A program made the position numbers and the translations under genes. Below, piece by piece: positions 15,992-25,668 of a stretch of DNA of 64,000 bases. The notes under the pieces are model-generated. The model was not told the origin of the DNA, searched no databases, and saw only the letters and a list, made by a program, of their open reading frames with translations. This stretch comes from Devosia sp. (GTDB lineage Bacteria > Pseudomonadota > Alphaproteobacteria > Rhizobiales > Devosiaceae), in NCBI RefSeq assembly GCF_017744655.1, contig NZ_JAGIAW010000002.1, forward strand, positions 248,001 to 312,000, read 5' to 3'. How positions within the stretch are numbered: position 1 is the first letter of the stretch; every line of letters starts with the position of its first letter.

Positions 15992-16008
15992 AGCCCAACA
16001 TTTGGGCT
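15992..16008. promoter_or_regulatory. AGCCCAA-CAT-TTGGGCT palindrome upstream of the MFS operon
   Basis: This is a perfect 7-3-7 inverted repeat 50 bp upstream of the GTG start of the first MFS gene. It is in the right place for an operator of a repressor controlling the efflux genes. It does not match the GTAA repeats near the HxlR gene, so a different regulator may act here. Confidence 0.45.
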
Positions 16009-16083
16009 TGGCCAATGAATATTAGGCAACGATGGGCGGAATTTCCCTGCGCCGGGCAGGTTTGGGGTGCTTCCCACAAGCGC

Positions 16084-16115
16084 GGTTTGGCAAAGTCAGT
16101 GCGCCAAACCTTTTT
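16084..16115 (+). terminator. Terminator-like hairpin in the guaB upstream region
   Basis: GGTTTGGC pairs perfectly with GCCAAACC across an 11-nt loop and is followed by TTTTT, the form of an intrinsic terminator on the plus strand. No plus-strand gene lies upstream that it could end, so it may act in the guaB leader or be an operator (TTTGGC-N11-GCCAAA). Confidence 0.5.
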
Positions 16116-16266
16116 CTGATAGCACCGGCAGGCCCGTTGAGCTAGGGGGCTAGGCGCATTGCTGCCCCCGGTATCGCCCCTATGCAAGCTGGGGCACCAA
16201 TGCTATTGACCCTCGCCAACCTGAACCCGCGAGTACACCCGCCGGTTCATATTCCAATAGATCTGA

Positions 16267-17799
<1,533 letters not shown>

Positions 17800-17807
17800 T
17801 CTGTTTT

Positions 17808-17836
17808 GACGGCGCGGGTGCATGCAACGCGCCGTC
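17808..17836 (+). terminator. Strong hairpin after guaB
   Basis: GACGGCGCG (17808-17816) pairs with CGCGCCGTC (17828-17836) across an 11-nt loop, followed by a weak pyrimidine run (ATTCTCTTTC). It starts 9 bp after the guaB stop, so it probably terminates or attenuates guaB transcription before the small gene. Confidence 0.55.
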
Positions 17837-17869
17837 ATTCTCTTTCGTTGTCAGAAAACGGAGGAGCCC

Positions 17870-18088
17870 ATGAGCGAAAGTCATTTCATCGTCTATCTGC
17901 GCGACGGCTGCTGGCAGCATACCAATCGCGGCAGCGTTTCGGCCCCGTTCAAGACCCGCGAAGCCGCCATCGAGTCGGCCATCGACGACGCCCGCAATTC
18001 CAACGACCAAGGCGCCGAGGTCATCGTTCAGGACCCTGAAACCACGGCAGAAACGGTCTGGCGTTCCGCGGACGAAAGCAGCGCCTAG
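17870..18088 (+). CDS. Small DUF2188-like protein
   Basis: A 72-aa soluble acidic protein (HFIVYLRDGCWQHTNRGSVSAPFKTREAAIESAIDDARN) resembling the DUF2188 group, where an HVVP-type strand is followed by an aromatic residue and an AI..A.A helix. GAGGAG 4 nt before the ATG makes this start better than a methionine 16 codons upstream. No function is known. It follows guaB after a hairpin and may be expressed partly by read-through. Confidence 0.65.
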   Translation: MSESHFIVYLRDGCWQHTNRGSVSAPFKTREAAIESAIDDARNSNDQGAEVIVQDPETTAETVWRSADESSA

Positions 18089-18179
18089 CGCAGCGAAACT
18101 TGATGTGACGGTTTTGTCTTCGCGAAAAATCCGTTCCGCCATAGATGCTTAGTCCAAAAAATCGACTCTCCGGCGGAGA

Positions 18180-18614
18180 ATGAACGCAGTGCCCTTAGTC
18201 GAGAAATTGTTGATGCTCGCCATGGCCGCACAGGTCGCGCTGACCTTGGGCCTGCTCTTCTGGCTGGGCCGCGAACGCGTGCCGCGCGTCATGCGCGGCG
18301 AAATCCGCATGGCCGACATAGCCGTTGAGCGCACCGCCTATCCGCTCAAGGCGCGGGTCCTTTCCAATAGTCTCGACAATCAGTTCCAGCTACCCGTGCT
18401 CTTCTTTGTCGGCGCGCTGCTGACCCTGCATCTTGGTGCGGTGGGCTGGGTGGAGGCTGTTCTGGCCCTGGCCTTTGTAGCGCTGCGCTACATCCACGCC
18501 GCCATTCACGTCACCACCAACAATGTAGGACAGCGCTTCGTGGCCTATACGCTTGGCCTTGCTGTCCTGTGCCTCTTCTGGCTATGGCTCATCGGACACC
18601 TCTTGATGAGCTGA
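18180..18614 (+). CDS. MAPEG family integral membrane protein
   Basis: The 144-aa protein has four hydrophobic helices (about 8-28, 66-84, 88-104, 118-142) and the MAPEG features near RVLSNSLDNQFQLPVLFF and LRYIHAAIHVTTNNVGQRF. Family members include microsomal glutathione transferases and leukotriene synthases; bacterial short forms are mostly uncharacterised. It is closely followed by a VOC gene (3 bp) and rsmB, suggesting one operon. Confidence 0.8.
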   Translation: MNAVPLVEKLLMLAMAAQVALTLGLLFWLGRERVPRVMRGEIRMADIAVERTAYPLKARVLSNSLDNQFQLPVLFFVGALLTLHLGAVGWVEAVLALAFVALRYIHAAIHVTTNNVGQRFVAYTLGLAVLCLFWLWLIGHLLMS

Positions 18615-18617
18615 GCC

Positions 18618-18983
18618 ATGCCGCTGATCTCCCGCATCGACACGATCTTCATTCCGGCCGTAGACACCATCTCGGCCGCAGCATGGTATGAGCGACTCTT
18701 CGGCATGGCCGAAATCTTCCGCTCGGCCGGCCATATCGGCCTGCGTATCGCGGGCGAGGAGCCGCGTTCGACTGCGCTTACGCTCATTCCAGTCGAGCAG
18801 ATGCCCGAGCAGCACTATGTTGCTTTCAACTTCTTCGCGCCTGACATAAAAGCGCTGCACGACGCGCTGACCGAAGACGGCCGCGAGGTCACCCCCATCA
18901 ACCAGAATGGCGCCATGAGCTGGTTCGACTTCGTCGATATCGCCGGCAATCGCGTCAATGTCTGCTCCTTTCCCGAGGCCTGA
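18618..18983 (+). CDS. VOC (glyoxalase/bleomycin resistance) superfamily protein
   Basis: A 121-aa protein with two beta-alpha-beta-beta-beta modules: IDTIFIPAVDTISAAAWYERLFGMAEIFR at the start and HYVAFNFFAPDIKALHDALTEDG in the second half, ending with WFDFVDIAGNRVNVC. The first metal-ligand position appears replaced (DTIFIP has no His), so a classic glyoxalase I metal site is not obvious, and ligand binding rather than catalysis is possible. Spacing of 3 bp and 5 bp to its neighbours indicates co-transcription with the MAPEG and rsmB genes. Confidence 0.8.
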   Translation: MPLISRIDTIFIPAVDTISAAAWYERLFGMAEIFRSAGHIGLRIAGEEPRSTALTLIPVEQMPEQHYVAFNFFAPDIKALHDALTEDGREVTPINQNGAMSWFDFVDIAGNRVNVCSFPEA

Positions 18984-18988
18984 ATCCC

Positions 18989-20278
18989 ATGCGCCTGCCC
19001 GGCCGTATCGCTGCCGCCATTGAAGTTCTGACCGATGTCGAAACCCGCAAGCGGCCGGTTTCCGAAGCGCTGAAGGCCTGGGGTCTCAACAATCGCTTTG
19101 CCGGCGCCGGCGACCGCGCCGCCATCGGCAATCTCGTCTACGACGCCCTGCGCCGCCGCTCATCCTATGCTTTCGCCATGGGCGCCGACACGCCGCGCGC
19201 CCTCGTCCTCGCCGCCGTGTTGCGCGACTGGAAGGAAACGCCCGAGGCGCTCAACGCCACCTTCGCCGAAGATAGCCACGCGCCGGAGCCCCTGACCGCC
19301 GAAGAAATCGCTGGCGCGACCGCTAGCCTCGACGCTGCAGATGCTGCCACCCAGGCCGACATGCCCGAATGGCTGCTCCCTTCGCTCAAGCGGGCCTTTG
19401 GCGTCGACCTCCCCGCCGAAGGCCAGGCCATGGCCGGTCGCCCCTCGCTCGACCTGCGCGTCAACGCCCTCAAGGCGACACCCGAAAAAGTGGCAAAATC
19501 CCTGGCCCGCTTCTCGCCCGAGCCGACCGCATACGCACTGATGGGCTTCACCATGCCCGCCGGCCCGCGCGATGCGCGCACGCCCAATGTCACCACCGAC
19601 GAAGGCTACCAAAAGGGCTGGTTCGAAGTGCAGGATCAGGGCAGCCAGATGGTCGCGGCCCTTGCCGGCGCCCAGCCGGGCGAACAAGTGCTCGATCTCT
19701 GCGCCGGGGCAGGGGGCAAGACCCTCGCTCTTGCCTCGACCATGGGCAACAAGGGCCAGATTTTTGCCTATGACAGCGACCGCAACCGCCTAGCGCCGAT
19801 CTATGATCGCCTGAAGCGCAACGGCGTGCGCAATGCCCAGGTGCGCGCGCCTCAACCCGGCGCTCTCGATGATCTCGTGGGCAAGATGGACCGCGTCGTC
19901 GTCGATGCGCCCTGCACCGGCACGGGCACCTGGCGGCGCCGTCCCGATACCAAGTGGAAGCTGACCCCCGAACTTCTGGCTCAACGCCAGGCCGATCAGG
20001 CCGCCATCCTCCAAGAAGCGCTGCGCTTTGTGAAGCCGGGCGGCACTCTGGTCTACATCACTTGCTCGATCCTGCCCGAAGAGAACGACGATCAGGTCGC
20101 CGCTCTCTTTGCCGCGCATCCGGATCTGTCGAGCGTGGACATTGCCAAAGCCTGGCGCAGCACATTGGTCACCGATCTTCCTGCGGGCCTGGCAACTGCC
20201 GGTGGTGGCATCCTGCTAACCCCGCATCGCACCGGCACCGATGGTTTTTACTGCCACCTGATCCGCAAGGCGGCGTAA
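18989..20278 (+). CDS. rsmB: RsmB-family rRNA (cytosine-5) methyltransferase
   Basis: The 429-aa protein has an N-terminal NusB-like region (1-140), then the NOL1/NOP2/Sun catalytic domain: VQDQGSQMVA, LDLCAGAGGKTLALAS (about 234-249), DAPCTGTGTWRRRPDTKW (catalytic Cys near 310) and YITCSILPEEN (second Cys near 357). RsmB methylates C967 of 16S rRNA; the exact target here is inferred from the family. It is the last gene of the MAPEG-VOC-rsmB set, and a REP-like repeat follows it. Confidence 0.88.
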   Translation: MRLPGRIAAAIEVLTDVETRKRPVSEALKAWGLNNRFAGAGDRAAIGNLVYDALRRRSSYAFAMGADTPRALVLAAVLRDWKETPEALNATFAEDSHAPEPLTAEEIAGATASLDAADAATQADMPEWLLPSLKRAFGVDLPAEGQAMAGRPSLDLRVNALKATPEKVAKSLARFSPEPTAYALMGFTMPAGPRDARTPNVTTDEGYQKGWFEVQDQGSQMVAALAGAQPGEQVLDLCAGAGGKTLALASTMGNKGQIFAYDSDRNRLAPIYDRLKRNGVRNAQVRAPQPGALDDLVGKMDRVVVDAPCTGTGTWRRRPDTKWKLTPELLAQRQADQAAILQEALRFVKPGGTLVYITCSILPEENDDQVAALFAAHPDLSSVDIAKAWRSTLVTDLPAGLATAGGGILLTPHRTGTDGFYCHLIRKAA

Positions 20279-20298
20279 CAGGCGCTCTCCATCCCCTT

Positions 20299-20388
20299 CA
20301 TCGTCACCACCGGGCTTGTCCCGGTGGTCCATGGGATATCCGACAAGATGGATCGCCGGGATAAACCCGGCGATGACGTCTGCGCGAG
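20299..20388. repeat. REP-like palindromic element
   Basis: Two hairpins stand head to tail: ACCACCGGG-cttgt-CCCGGTGGT and CGCCGGG-ataaa-CCCGGCG, bounded by TCGTCA and TGACG. They sit between rsmB and tspO. The layout matches other intergenic copies in this window (30.7, 44.5, 52.4, 63.9 kb), so this belongs to a dispersed repeat family. Confidence 0.7.
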
Positions 20389-20411
20389 GGCGCTGCTCAA
20401 GTGAACCGACC

Positions 20412-20452
20412 GCCCTTTTGCTTCGTTTCAGTGGCATAGGAAGCAAAAGGGC
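20412..20452 (+). promoter_or_regulatory. 13-bp hairpin enclosing the tspO ribosome binding site
   Basis: GCCCTTTTGCTTC (20412-20424) pairs perfectly with GAAGCAAAAGGGC (20440-20452) across a 15-nt loop. The right arm contains the only Shine-Dalgarno-like AAGGG, 7 nt before the tspO ATG at 20459. There is no U tract after it on the plus strand, so it is unlikely to be a terminator. If transcribed, it should hide the ribosome binding site. Confidence 0.65.
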
Positions 20453-20458
20453 CCAAAA

Positions 20459-20941
20459 ATGTCCGCCACCACCACCGACTACCAAACACCGCGCTCCTGG
20501 ATCGCCCTCGCGACGTTCCTTCTCGTCGTCATCGGCGTCGGCGCGCTGATCGGTACCCAGTCCATCCCCGGCGCCTGGTACGAGGGCCTCAACAAGCCGC
20601 CTTTCAATCCACCCAACTGGATTTTTGGCCCGGTCTGGTTCACGCTCTATGTGCTGATCGCCATTGCCGGTTGGCGCAGTTTTGTCGACAACCCCACCAG
20701 CACCTCGTCAAAGCTCTGGTACGGCCAGATGGCGCTCAATTGGGCCTGGTCGCCGGTCTGGTTCATCGGCCAGATGATCTGGGCGGCCTTTGCCATCATC
20801 GTCGTGATGTGGCTCGCCATTGTCGGGTTCATTCTCGTCAACTGGAACCGCGACCGCCTCGCAGCCTCGCTCTTCCTGCCCTACCTGGCATGGGTCAGCT
20901 TCGCGACGCTGCTGAACCTGTCAATCGGCATCCTCAACTGA
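20459..20941 (+). CDS. tspO: TspO/MBR family tryptophan-rich sensory protein
   Basis: TspO proteins are five-helix membrane proteins that bind porphyrins and affect tetrapyrrole and stress signalling. The 160-aa sequence has five hydrophobic segments, many tryptophans and the family motifs WYEGLNKPPFNPPNWIFGPVW, MALNWAWSPVWF and YLAWVSFATLLNLSI. A hairpin covers its ribosome binding site, so translation is probably controlled. The 3' end overlaps that of the convergent acyltransferase gene by 8 bp. Confidence 0.93.
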   Translation: MSATTTDYQTPRSWIALATFLLVVIGVGALIGTQSIPGAWYEGLNKPPFNPPNWIFGPVWFTLYVLIAIAGWRSFVDNPTSTSSKLWYGQMALNWAWSPVWFIGQMIWAAFAIIVVMWLAIVGFILVNWNRDRLAASLFLPYLAWVSFATLLNLSIGILN

Positions 20942-22151
20942 TCGCCTTGGCGCCGGCAGGCTCGCGCCTGTCGGCCCGCTCGAATTTTCGGGCCCAGCGC
21001 ACCGCCGGTTGCTCGAGCAGATAAAAGCTCAACGTCGCAATAATCGTCGTGATCACCAGCACTGCGGCACTTGTCTGCAGCCACGTTTCCCAACCGTCAT
21101 CGCCCGACGTGCGGAAGGCACCGCGCACAAGCTTTTCGATCAGCCACATCACCACGAAGTGCCAGACATAGATGCCGAACGAGATACGCGCGATAAACCG
21201 CGCGAGTCCATTGTCCAGCAATCGTCCGACATAGATTGAAGAGGGCAGGGTGGCGAGCGCGATCCCGACCGCCAGTGGCATGACCGGGAAGGCATAGGGA
21301 ATGCCGAGCCAGCCAAAGCCCTCCGTCAACCCGCCGATATTGAGCGCCATGATCAGTGCGGTTGCCAAGACGGCAAGCCCGCCAATCACATCCATGCCGA
21401 TCCCGCGCCGGGTCTGGATCATCACCTGCACCCCAGCCGCCAGCGACCCCACGGCGAAAATCGCAAAGAACCCAATGGGATTGAACCGCGGCATCCAAGC
21501 CTTGGCGCCGCCCACCAGCCCATGGTTCCAGCCGCGCTCGACCTCGTCGATAGGCGCATATTGCACCACCAGAGCATGCACGACGAGCGCAACGCCGATC
21601 ACCGCGAGCCAGGCCAGCCGCGCCGGCCAGCGCCGCGCCTTGAGCGCAAAGACTCCCGCCATACCCAGCGGCAACAGCAGATAGGCCGTCACCTCAAAGC
21701 CGATCGACCAGAGCGGCCCGTTATTGTCGACCGGAAACAGCGTCAACCAATGCCAATCGCTGACCAGCAAAAGCCCCGCGACAAAACGGATGATCCGCTC
21801 GCTATCGAGCACTTTTCCGCCCAGCCACAGGTCGAGCAACAGGCTGACCACCAGCGCCAACCAGAAGCCCGGCACGATCCGCGCCAGCCGCCGCAGCGCA
21901 TAGGTGCGGAGCGACGGCATCGGCTTGCCCGTATCGAGCGCCAGCCAGAACGGCCGCGCCAGCAGAAAGCCGCTGAGCACGAAAAACACCGTCACGCCAA
22001 AGCTGCCATAGACGAGAAACCGCAGCACCGGCTCTGCGGCATCGGGCACGGCATTCATATCCATGCGAAAGGCAAGGTGATGCAGCAGCACGCCGAGGCA
22101 CGCAGTCGCCCGCAAAAAGTCGGCACCAAGGAGGCGGTTGTCATTGCTCAT
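20934..22151 (-). CDS. Acyltransferase-3 family membrane protein
   Basis: A 405-aa protein with about ten membrane helices. The N-terminus GADFLRATACLGVLLHHLAFRMD carries the conserved R and H of the acyltransferase-3 (OafA/NodX-like) family, and FGVTVFFVLSGFLLARPFW follows. Such enzymes O-acetylate or succinylate surface polysaccharides, lipids or peptides in the inner membrane. No glycan synthesis cluster is adjacent, so the substrate is unknown. A second unrelated-looking member lies at 25669-26820. Confidence 0.85.
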   Translation of the reverse strand: MSNDNRLLGADFLRATACLGVLLHHLAFRMDMNAVPDAAEPVLRFLVYGSFGVTVFFVLSGFLLARPFWLALDTGKPMPSLRTYALRRLARIVPGFWLALVVSLLLDLWLGGKVLDSERIIRFVAGLLLVSDWHWLTLFPVDNNGPLWSIGFEVTAYLLLPLGMAGVFALKARRWPARLAWLAVIGVALVVHALVVQYAPIDEVERGWNHGLVGGAKAWMPRFNPIGFFAIFAVGSLAAGVQVMIQTRRGIGMDVIGGLAVLATALIMALNIGGLTEGFGWLGIPYAFPVMPLAVGIALATLPSSIYVGRLLDNGLARFIARISFGIYVWHFVVMWLIEKLVRGAFRTSGDDGWETWLQTSAAVLVITTIIATLSFYLLEQPAVRWARKFERADRREPAGAKAIS

Positions 22152-22301
22152 CAGGGATGGTCCAGATCGGGTCTCCTCGCCCTAACGCCTCATCGCGCCG
22201 GTCGATCCCGCGGAGCGTGCTTGTGCCGTGTGCTGCCGCGTCAGTCCAGCCTTGCAGCGCGGGTGCTTGCGGAATCTTTTGCTCTGCTCTAAAGCCTCGC
22301 C

Positions 22302-23873
22302 ATGACGCACGCAGACACCGCCCCCGCCCAAGACACCATTCTCATTGTCGACTTCGGCTCGCAGGTCACGCAGCTCATTGCGCGACGCATTCGCGAAACC
22401 GGCGTCTACTGCGAAATCCATCCCTTCCAGTCCACGGCCGCAGCCGTTGCGGCCCTGAACCCCAAGGGAATCGTGCTTTCGGGCGGCCCTGCCTCGACGC
22501 TCGATGAAAACGCACCGACGATCGATCCGGCGGTGTTCGCGGCCAATGTGCCGATCCTCGGCATCTGCTACGGCCAGCAGGCGCTATGCATGTCGCTCGG
22601 CGGCAAGGTCGAAGCCGGCCATCACCGCGAATTCGGCCGAGCCGACGTTCACGTCGAAAAGCCGAGCGCTCTCTACGACGGCGTCTGGGCCACCGGCTCC
22701 GACCATCAGGTCTGGATGAGCCATGGCGATCGCGTCGTCTCGATCCCCGAAGGTTTTGAAGTCGTGGGCACATCGCCCAACGCGCCCTTCGCCATGATCG
22801 CGAATGAGGCCCGCCGCATCTGGGCCGTGCAGTTCCACCCCGAAGTCGTGCACACCCCCGATGGCGCCAAACTCTACGCCAATTTCGTGCACCAGATTTG
22901 CGGCATCCAGTCCAATTGGACCATGTCCGCCTATCGCCAGAAGATGATCGAGAAGATCCGCGCCCAGGTCGGCAGCGGCAAGGTGATCTGCGGCCTCTCC
23001 GGTGGCGTCGACTCTTCGGTCGCGGCCGTCTTGATCCACGAAGCCATCGGCGACCAGCTCACTTGCATTTATGTCGATCACGGCCTGATGCGTTTGAACG
23101 AAAGCGAACAGGTCGTCACCATGTTCCGCGATCAGTTCAATATCCCGCTGGTCCATGTCGATGCCTCCAAGCAGTTCCTCGGTGAACTCGAAGGCCAGTC
23201 GGACCCCGAGACCAAGCGCAAGATCATTGGTCGCCTCTTCATCGAAGTGTTCGAAGAAGAAGCCAAAAAACTCGGCGGCGCGCAGTTCCTGGCCCAGGGC
23301 ACGCTCTATCCCGACGTCATCGAAAGTGTGTCCTTCACCGGCGGCCCCTCGGTCACCATCAAGAGCCACCACAATGTCGGCGGCCTGCCCGAGCGCATGA
23401 ACATGCAGCTCGTCGAACCCCTGCGCGAACTGTTCAAGGACGAAGTCCGCGTGCTCGGCCGCGAACTCGGCATCCCGGACAGTTTTATTGGCCGCCACCC
23501 CTTCCCGGGCCCGGGCCTCGCCATCCGTTGTCCCGGCGGCATTACGCCCGAAAAGCTCGACATCCTGCGTCAGGCTGACGCCATCTACCTCGACGAAATC
23601 CGCAAGTCCGGCCAATACGACAAGATATGGCAGGCCTTTGCCGTGCTCCTCCCCGTCCAGACCGTCGGCGTCATGGGCGATGGTCGCACCTACGAGTTTG
23701 TCTGCGCCCTCCGCGCGGTGACCTCAGTCGATGGCATGACGGCCGACTTCTATCAGTTCGACATGAACTTCCTCGGCAAGACGGCCACCCGCATCATCAA
23801 CGAAGTCCGCGGCATCAACCGCGTCGTCTATGATGTGACCTCCAAGCCGCCCGGCACGATCGAGTGGGAGTGA
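22302..23873 (+). CDS. guaA: GMP synthase (glutamine-hydrolysing) GuaA
   Basis: GuaA converts XMP to GMP using ATP and glutamine ammonia. The 523-aa sequence has a class I amidotransferase domain ([11 protein letters not shown] with nucleophile Cys89; VQFHPEV for the His-Glu pair), an ATP pyrophosphatase domain with the P loop [11 protein letters not shown] (about 229-239), and a C-terminal dimerisation domain ending in KPPGTIEWE. The full length and motifs match the family. The gene has its own 150-bp upstream region and is flanked by convergent genes. Confidence 0.98.
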   Translation: MTHADTAPAQDTILIVDFGSQVTQLIARRIRETGVYCEIHPFQSTAAAVAALNPKGIVLSGGPASTLDENAPTIDPAVFAANVPILGICYGQQALCMSLGGKVEAGHHREFGRADVHVEKPSALYDGVWATGSDHQVWMSHGDRVVSIPEGFEVVGTSPNAPFAMIANEARRIWAVQFHPEVVHTPDGAKLYANFVHQICGIQSNWTMSAYRQKMIEKIRAQVGSGKVICGLSGGVDSSVAAVLIHEAIGDQLTCIYVDHGLMRLNESEQVVTMFRDQFNIPLVHVDASKQFLGELEGQSDPETKRKIIGRLFIEVFEEEAKKLGGAQFLAQGTLYPDVIESVSFTGGPSVTIKSHHNVGGLPERMNMQLVEPLRELFKDEVRVLGRELGIPDSFIGRHPFPGPGLAIRCPGGITPEKLDILRQADAIYLDEIRKSGQYDKIWQAFAVLLPVQTVGVMGDGRTYEFVCALRAVTSVDGMTADFYQFDMNFLGKTATRIINEVRGINRVVYDVTSKPPGTIEWE

Positions 23874-23878
23874 GCACC

Positions 23879-23918
23879 GACTGGCCCCTGGCCGGTCAGA
23901 TCGCTCAGGCAGAGCGAT
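23879..23918. terminator. Pair of hairpins after guaA
   Basis: GACTGGCC-cct-GGCCGGTC (23879-23897, one G:T pair) is followed directly by ATCGCTC-aggca-GAGCGAT (23900-23918). They lie in the 88-bp gap between convergent genes and probably act as a bidirectional transcription end, although U tracts are short. Confidence 0.5.
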
Positions 23919-23961
23919 TTGAGGTGAACGTTCGTACGGCCATGAACCGGCTACCAGCCGA

Positions 23962-24906
23962 TCAGTCCGTATGAACCTCCAGAGCCCATTCGCCGGTGAA
24001 GCCATAGACATCGCGCAAGAGGGTTAGGATTTCCCCGGCAATAGCCAAATCCGTTTGGCGATCCATGGCATAGTTCTTCCAGTAATTGGGAGAACGGCCG
24101 GGATCGCTATATCCTGCGCTATGCAAGAGGCCGACGCGCTCGGGCGTAAGGATTGTCGCCAGGGCCGGCCAGCTTTCGGGCGATTGCGCCTCGCAATAGA
24201 GTGCCGATGACGCCTGATCGGGCGCGCATTGTACATAGCCGATGCCAGCGTCAAAAACTGCGAATACGGGCTCACTCGCATTGATCCGCAATCGTTGAAT
24301 CTCGGCGGCGATGGCCGGCTCGTAAAGGTCCGGTGATGCTGCCAGCGCCGCCGTCTGCAACAGGGCCGCTTCTGCATAGGAGCACGCTATCACGGACGCC
24401 GGCATGGCATTGATCATGCCGGCTAGATTTTGCGTCGGGCCATTGCGCGGTGGGCACTCGGTGTCCGGCAGCCACTGCGTTTGCACCTCGAACCATTCCG
24501 GCTCGGCATCATAGGCTTCGGTCAAGGCCGCAACTGCGGCAGCCGCAATGTCTGCCGGACCGGCCTCAGACGGGAAGGTCTTCACGAAATTTCCGAAACT
24601 GTCGTCCCTCGTCCAGCCAAGTGCGAGGAGGTCGTCCGAGCGCATCACGCGCTTGAGCGAAGGCTGCATCAGCGAGCCCGCCGCTTCGCAGCGCGTGGTT
24701 CCGGCGTCCACTGTGTAACACTGCACATACTTGTTGCCGTCCCAGATGGTCGCATATCCAACCTGGCCCGGTCGGCTAATCGCGGCGATATTTTCCAGCG
24801 CCTCCACGAAAGCCGACCCAGCCTCCTCGGTCGCCTTCGCCTGGAGCGGCCCCAGCATCGCCAGCAGCAAAATCAATGAAAGTCCACGTCGCACCCCGTT
24901 CAACAC
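23962..24906 (-). CDS. Secreted protein with internal duplication (unknown function)
   Basis: I do not recognise a named function. The 314-aa product starts with a signal peptide (LSLILLLAMLGPLQAKA) and contains two similar units, about residues 48-142 and 212-313. Each has YVQC (60-63; 224-227), then CEA (73-75; 238-240), then a helix with an LGW or AGY core and FGNFVK or SPNYWK, and ends WFEVQT or WALEVHT. The paired cysteines could form one disulfide per unit in the periplasm. The pattern is reminiscent of small alpha-beta chaperone-like folds (TY-Chap-like), which is speculation. GTG at 24906 was chosen because GGAGG lies 6 nt upstream. It is monocistronic. Confidence 0.6.
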   Translation of the reverse strand: MLNGVRRGLSLILLLAMLGPLQAKATEEAGSAFVEALENIAAISRPGQVGYATIWDGNKYVQCYTVDAGTTRCEAAGSLMQPSLKRVMRSDDLLALGWTRDDSFGNFVKTFPSEAGPADIAAAAVAALTEAYDAEPEWFEVQTQWLPDTECPPRNGPTQNLAGMINAMPASVIACSYAEAALLQTAALAASPDLYEPAIAAEIQRLRINASEPVFAVFDAGIGYVQCAPDQASSALYCEAQSPESWPALATILTPERVGLLHSAGYSDPGRSPNYWKNYAMDRQTDLAIAGEILTLLRDVYGFTGEWALEVHTD

Positions 24907-25053
24907 GTCGTCCCTCCCATGTGTGAACAAAGAGTGAACACAACATTAAGAAGGAGTCAACGGACTCTTTGTGCGACTCACGGCGGCCACATCGATTGAC
25001 CTCGGCGACAGGCAATTGTAGCGTGGAACAAACAAGGAACATAGAGCTGTGCC

Positions 25054-25665
25054 ATGGAGATGCAACTCGATTTTTTCGGAGGCAAGGCCGCTGTGGAAGA
25101 GGCCAGGGCGCTGGACCACCGCTATTATTTCACCCTGATACCACCCCCCGCGCTGGCGCAGAAAATGGAGCGCGGCGCACGGATGCTGGCGTTGCGCCAC
25201 GGCGTTCGCAAGGTTGTGCGGGCCGAGCGACAGCACGTGTCGCTGCACATCGTCGAGAAGGGCAGGGAGATTGCGGGCGACCTGCTGGATGACGCGCTCG
25301 AAATCGGCAATGCGATAAGGCGGCCCGGCTTCGAACTGGCCTTTGACATGGTCCGCACCTTTGGCGCCAAGCGCTCGCTGGGCGGTGTCAGCGCGCAATA
25401 TCCCGTCGTCCTCACCTGTTCCAATGGCGCCCGCGATGCCAAGGCGCTTTATGCTGATATCCGCCAGCAAATGCAGCGGTTCGGCTTGTCGGTGGGTCCG
25501 CAATCCATGGAGCCGCATCTGACGATCTGGTACGGTCCGGGAAAGGTGCCCGATCTGATCCTGCGGAGGCCTTTCCGTTGGCCTGTGCGCTCCTTCTGGC
25601 TGGTGCATACGCTGCCGGGCATGCGCAGGCCCGAATACCTGGCCGAATGGCCGCTGAGCCGCTAG
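25054..25665 (+). CDS. 2'-5' RNA ligase (2H phosphoesterase) family protein
   Basis: The 203-aa protein has the two H-x-S/T motifs of 2H phosphoesterases: QHVSLHIV (His61) and EPHLTIWYG (His155), about 94 residues apart as expected. Family members hydrolyse or ligate cyclic phosphates on RNA or small nucleotides; LigT/ThpR is the best-known bacterial form. It is adjacent to an acyltransferase gene on the other strand (3 bp between stop codons). The natural substrate cannot be inferred. Confidence 0.82.
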   Translation: MEMQLDFFGGKAAVEEARALDHRYYFTLIPPPALAQKMERGARMLALRHGVRKVVRAERQHVSLHIVEKGREIAGDLLDDALEIGNAIRRPGFELAFDMVRTFGAKRSLGGVSAQYPVVLTCSNGARDAKALYADIRQQMQRFGLSVGPQSMEPHLTIWYGPGKVPDLILRRPFRWPVRSFWLVHTLPGMRRPEYLAEWPLSR

Positions 25666-25668
25666 GAA

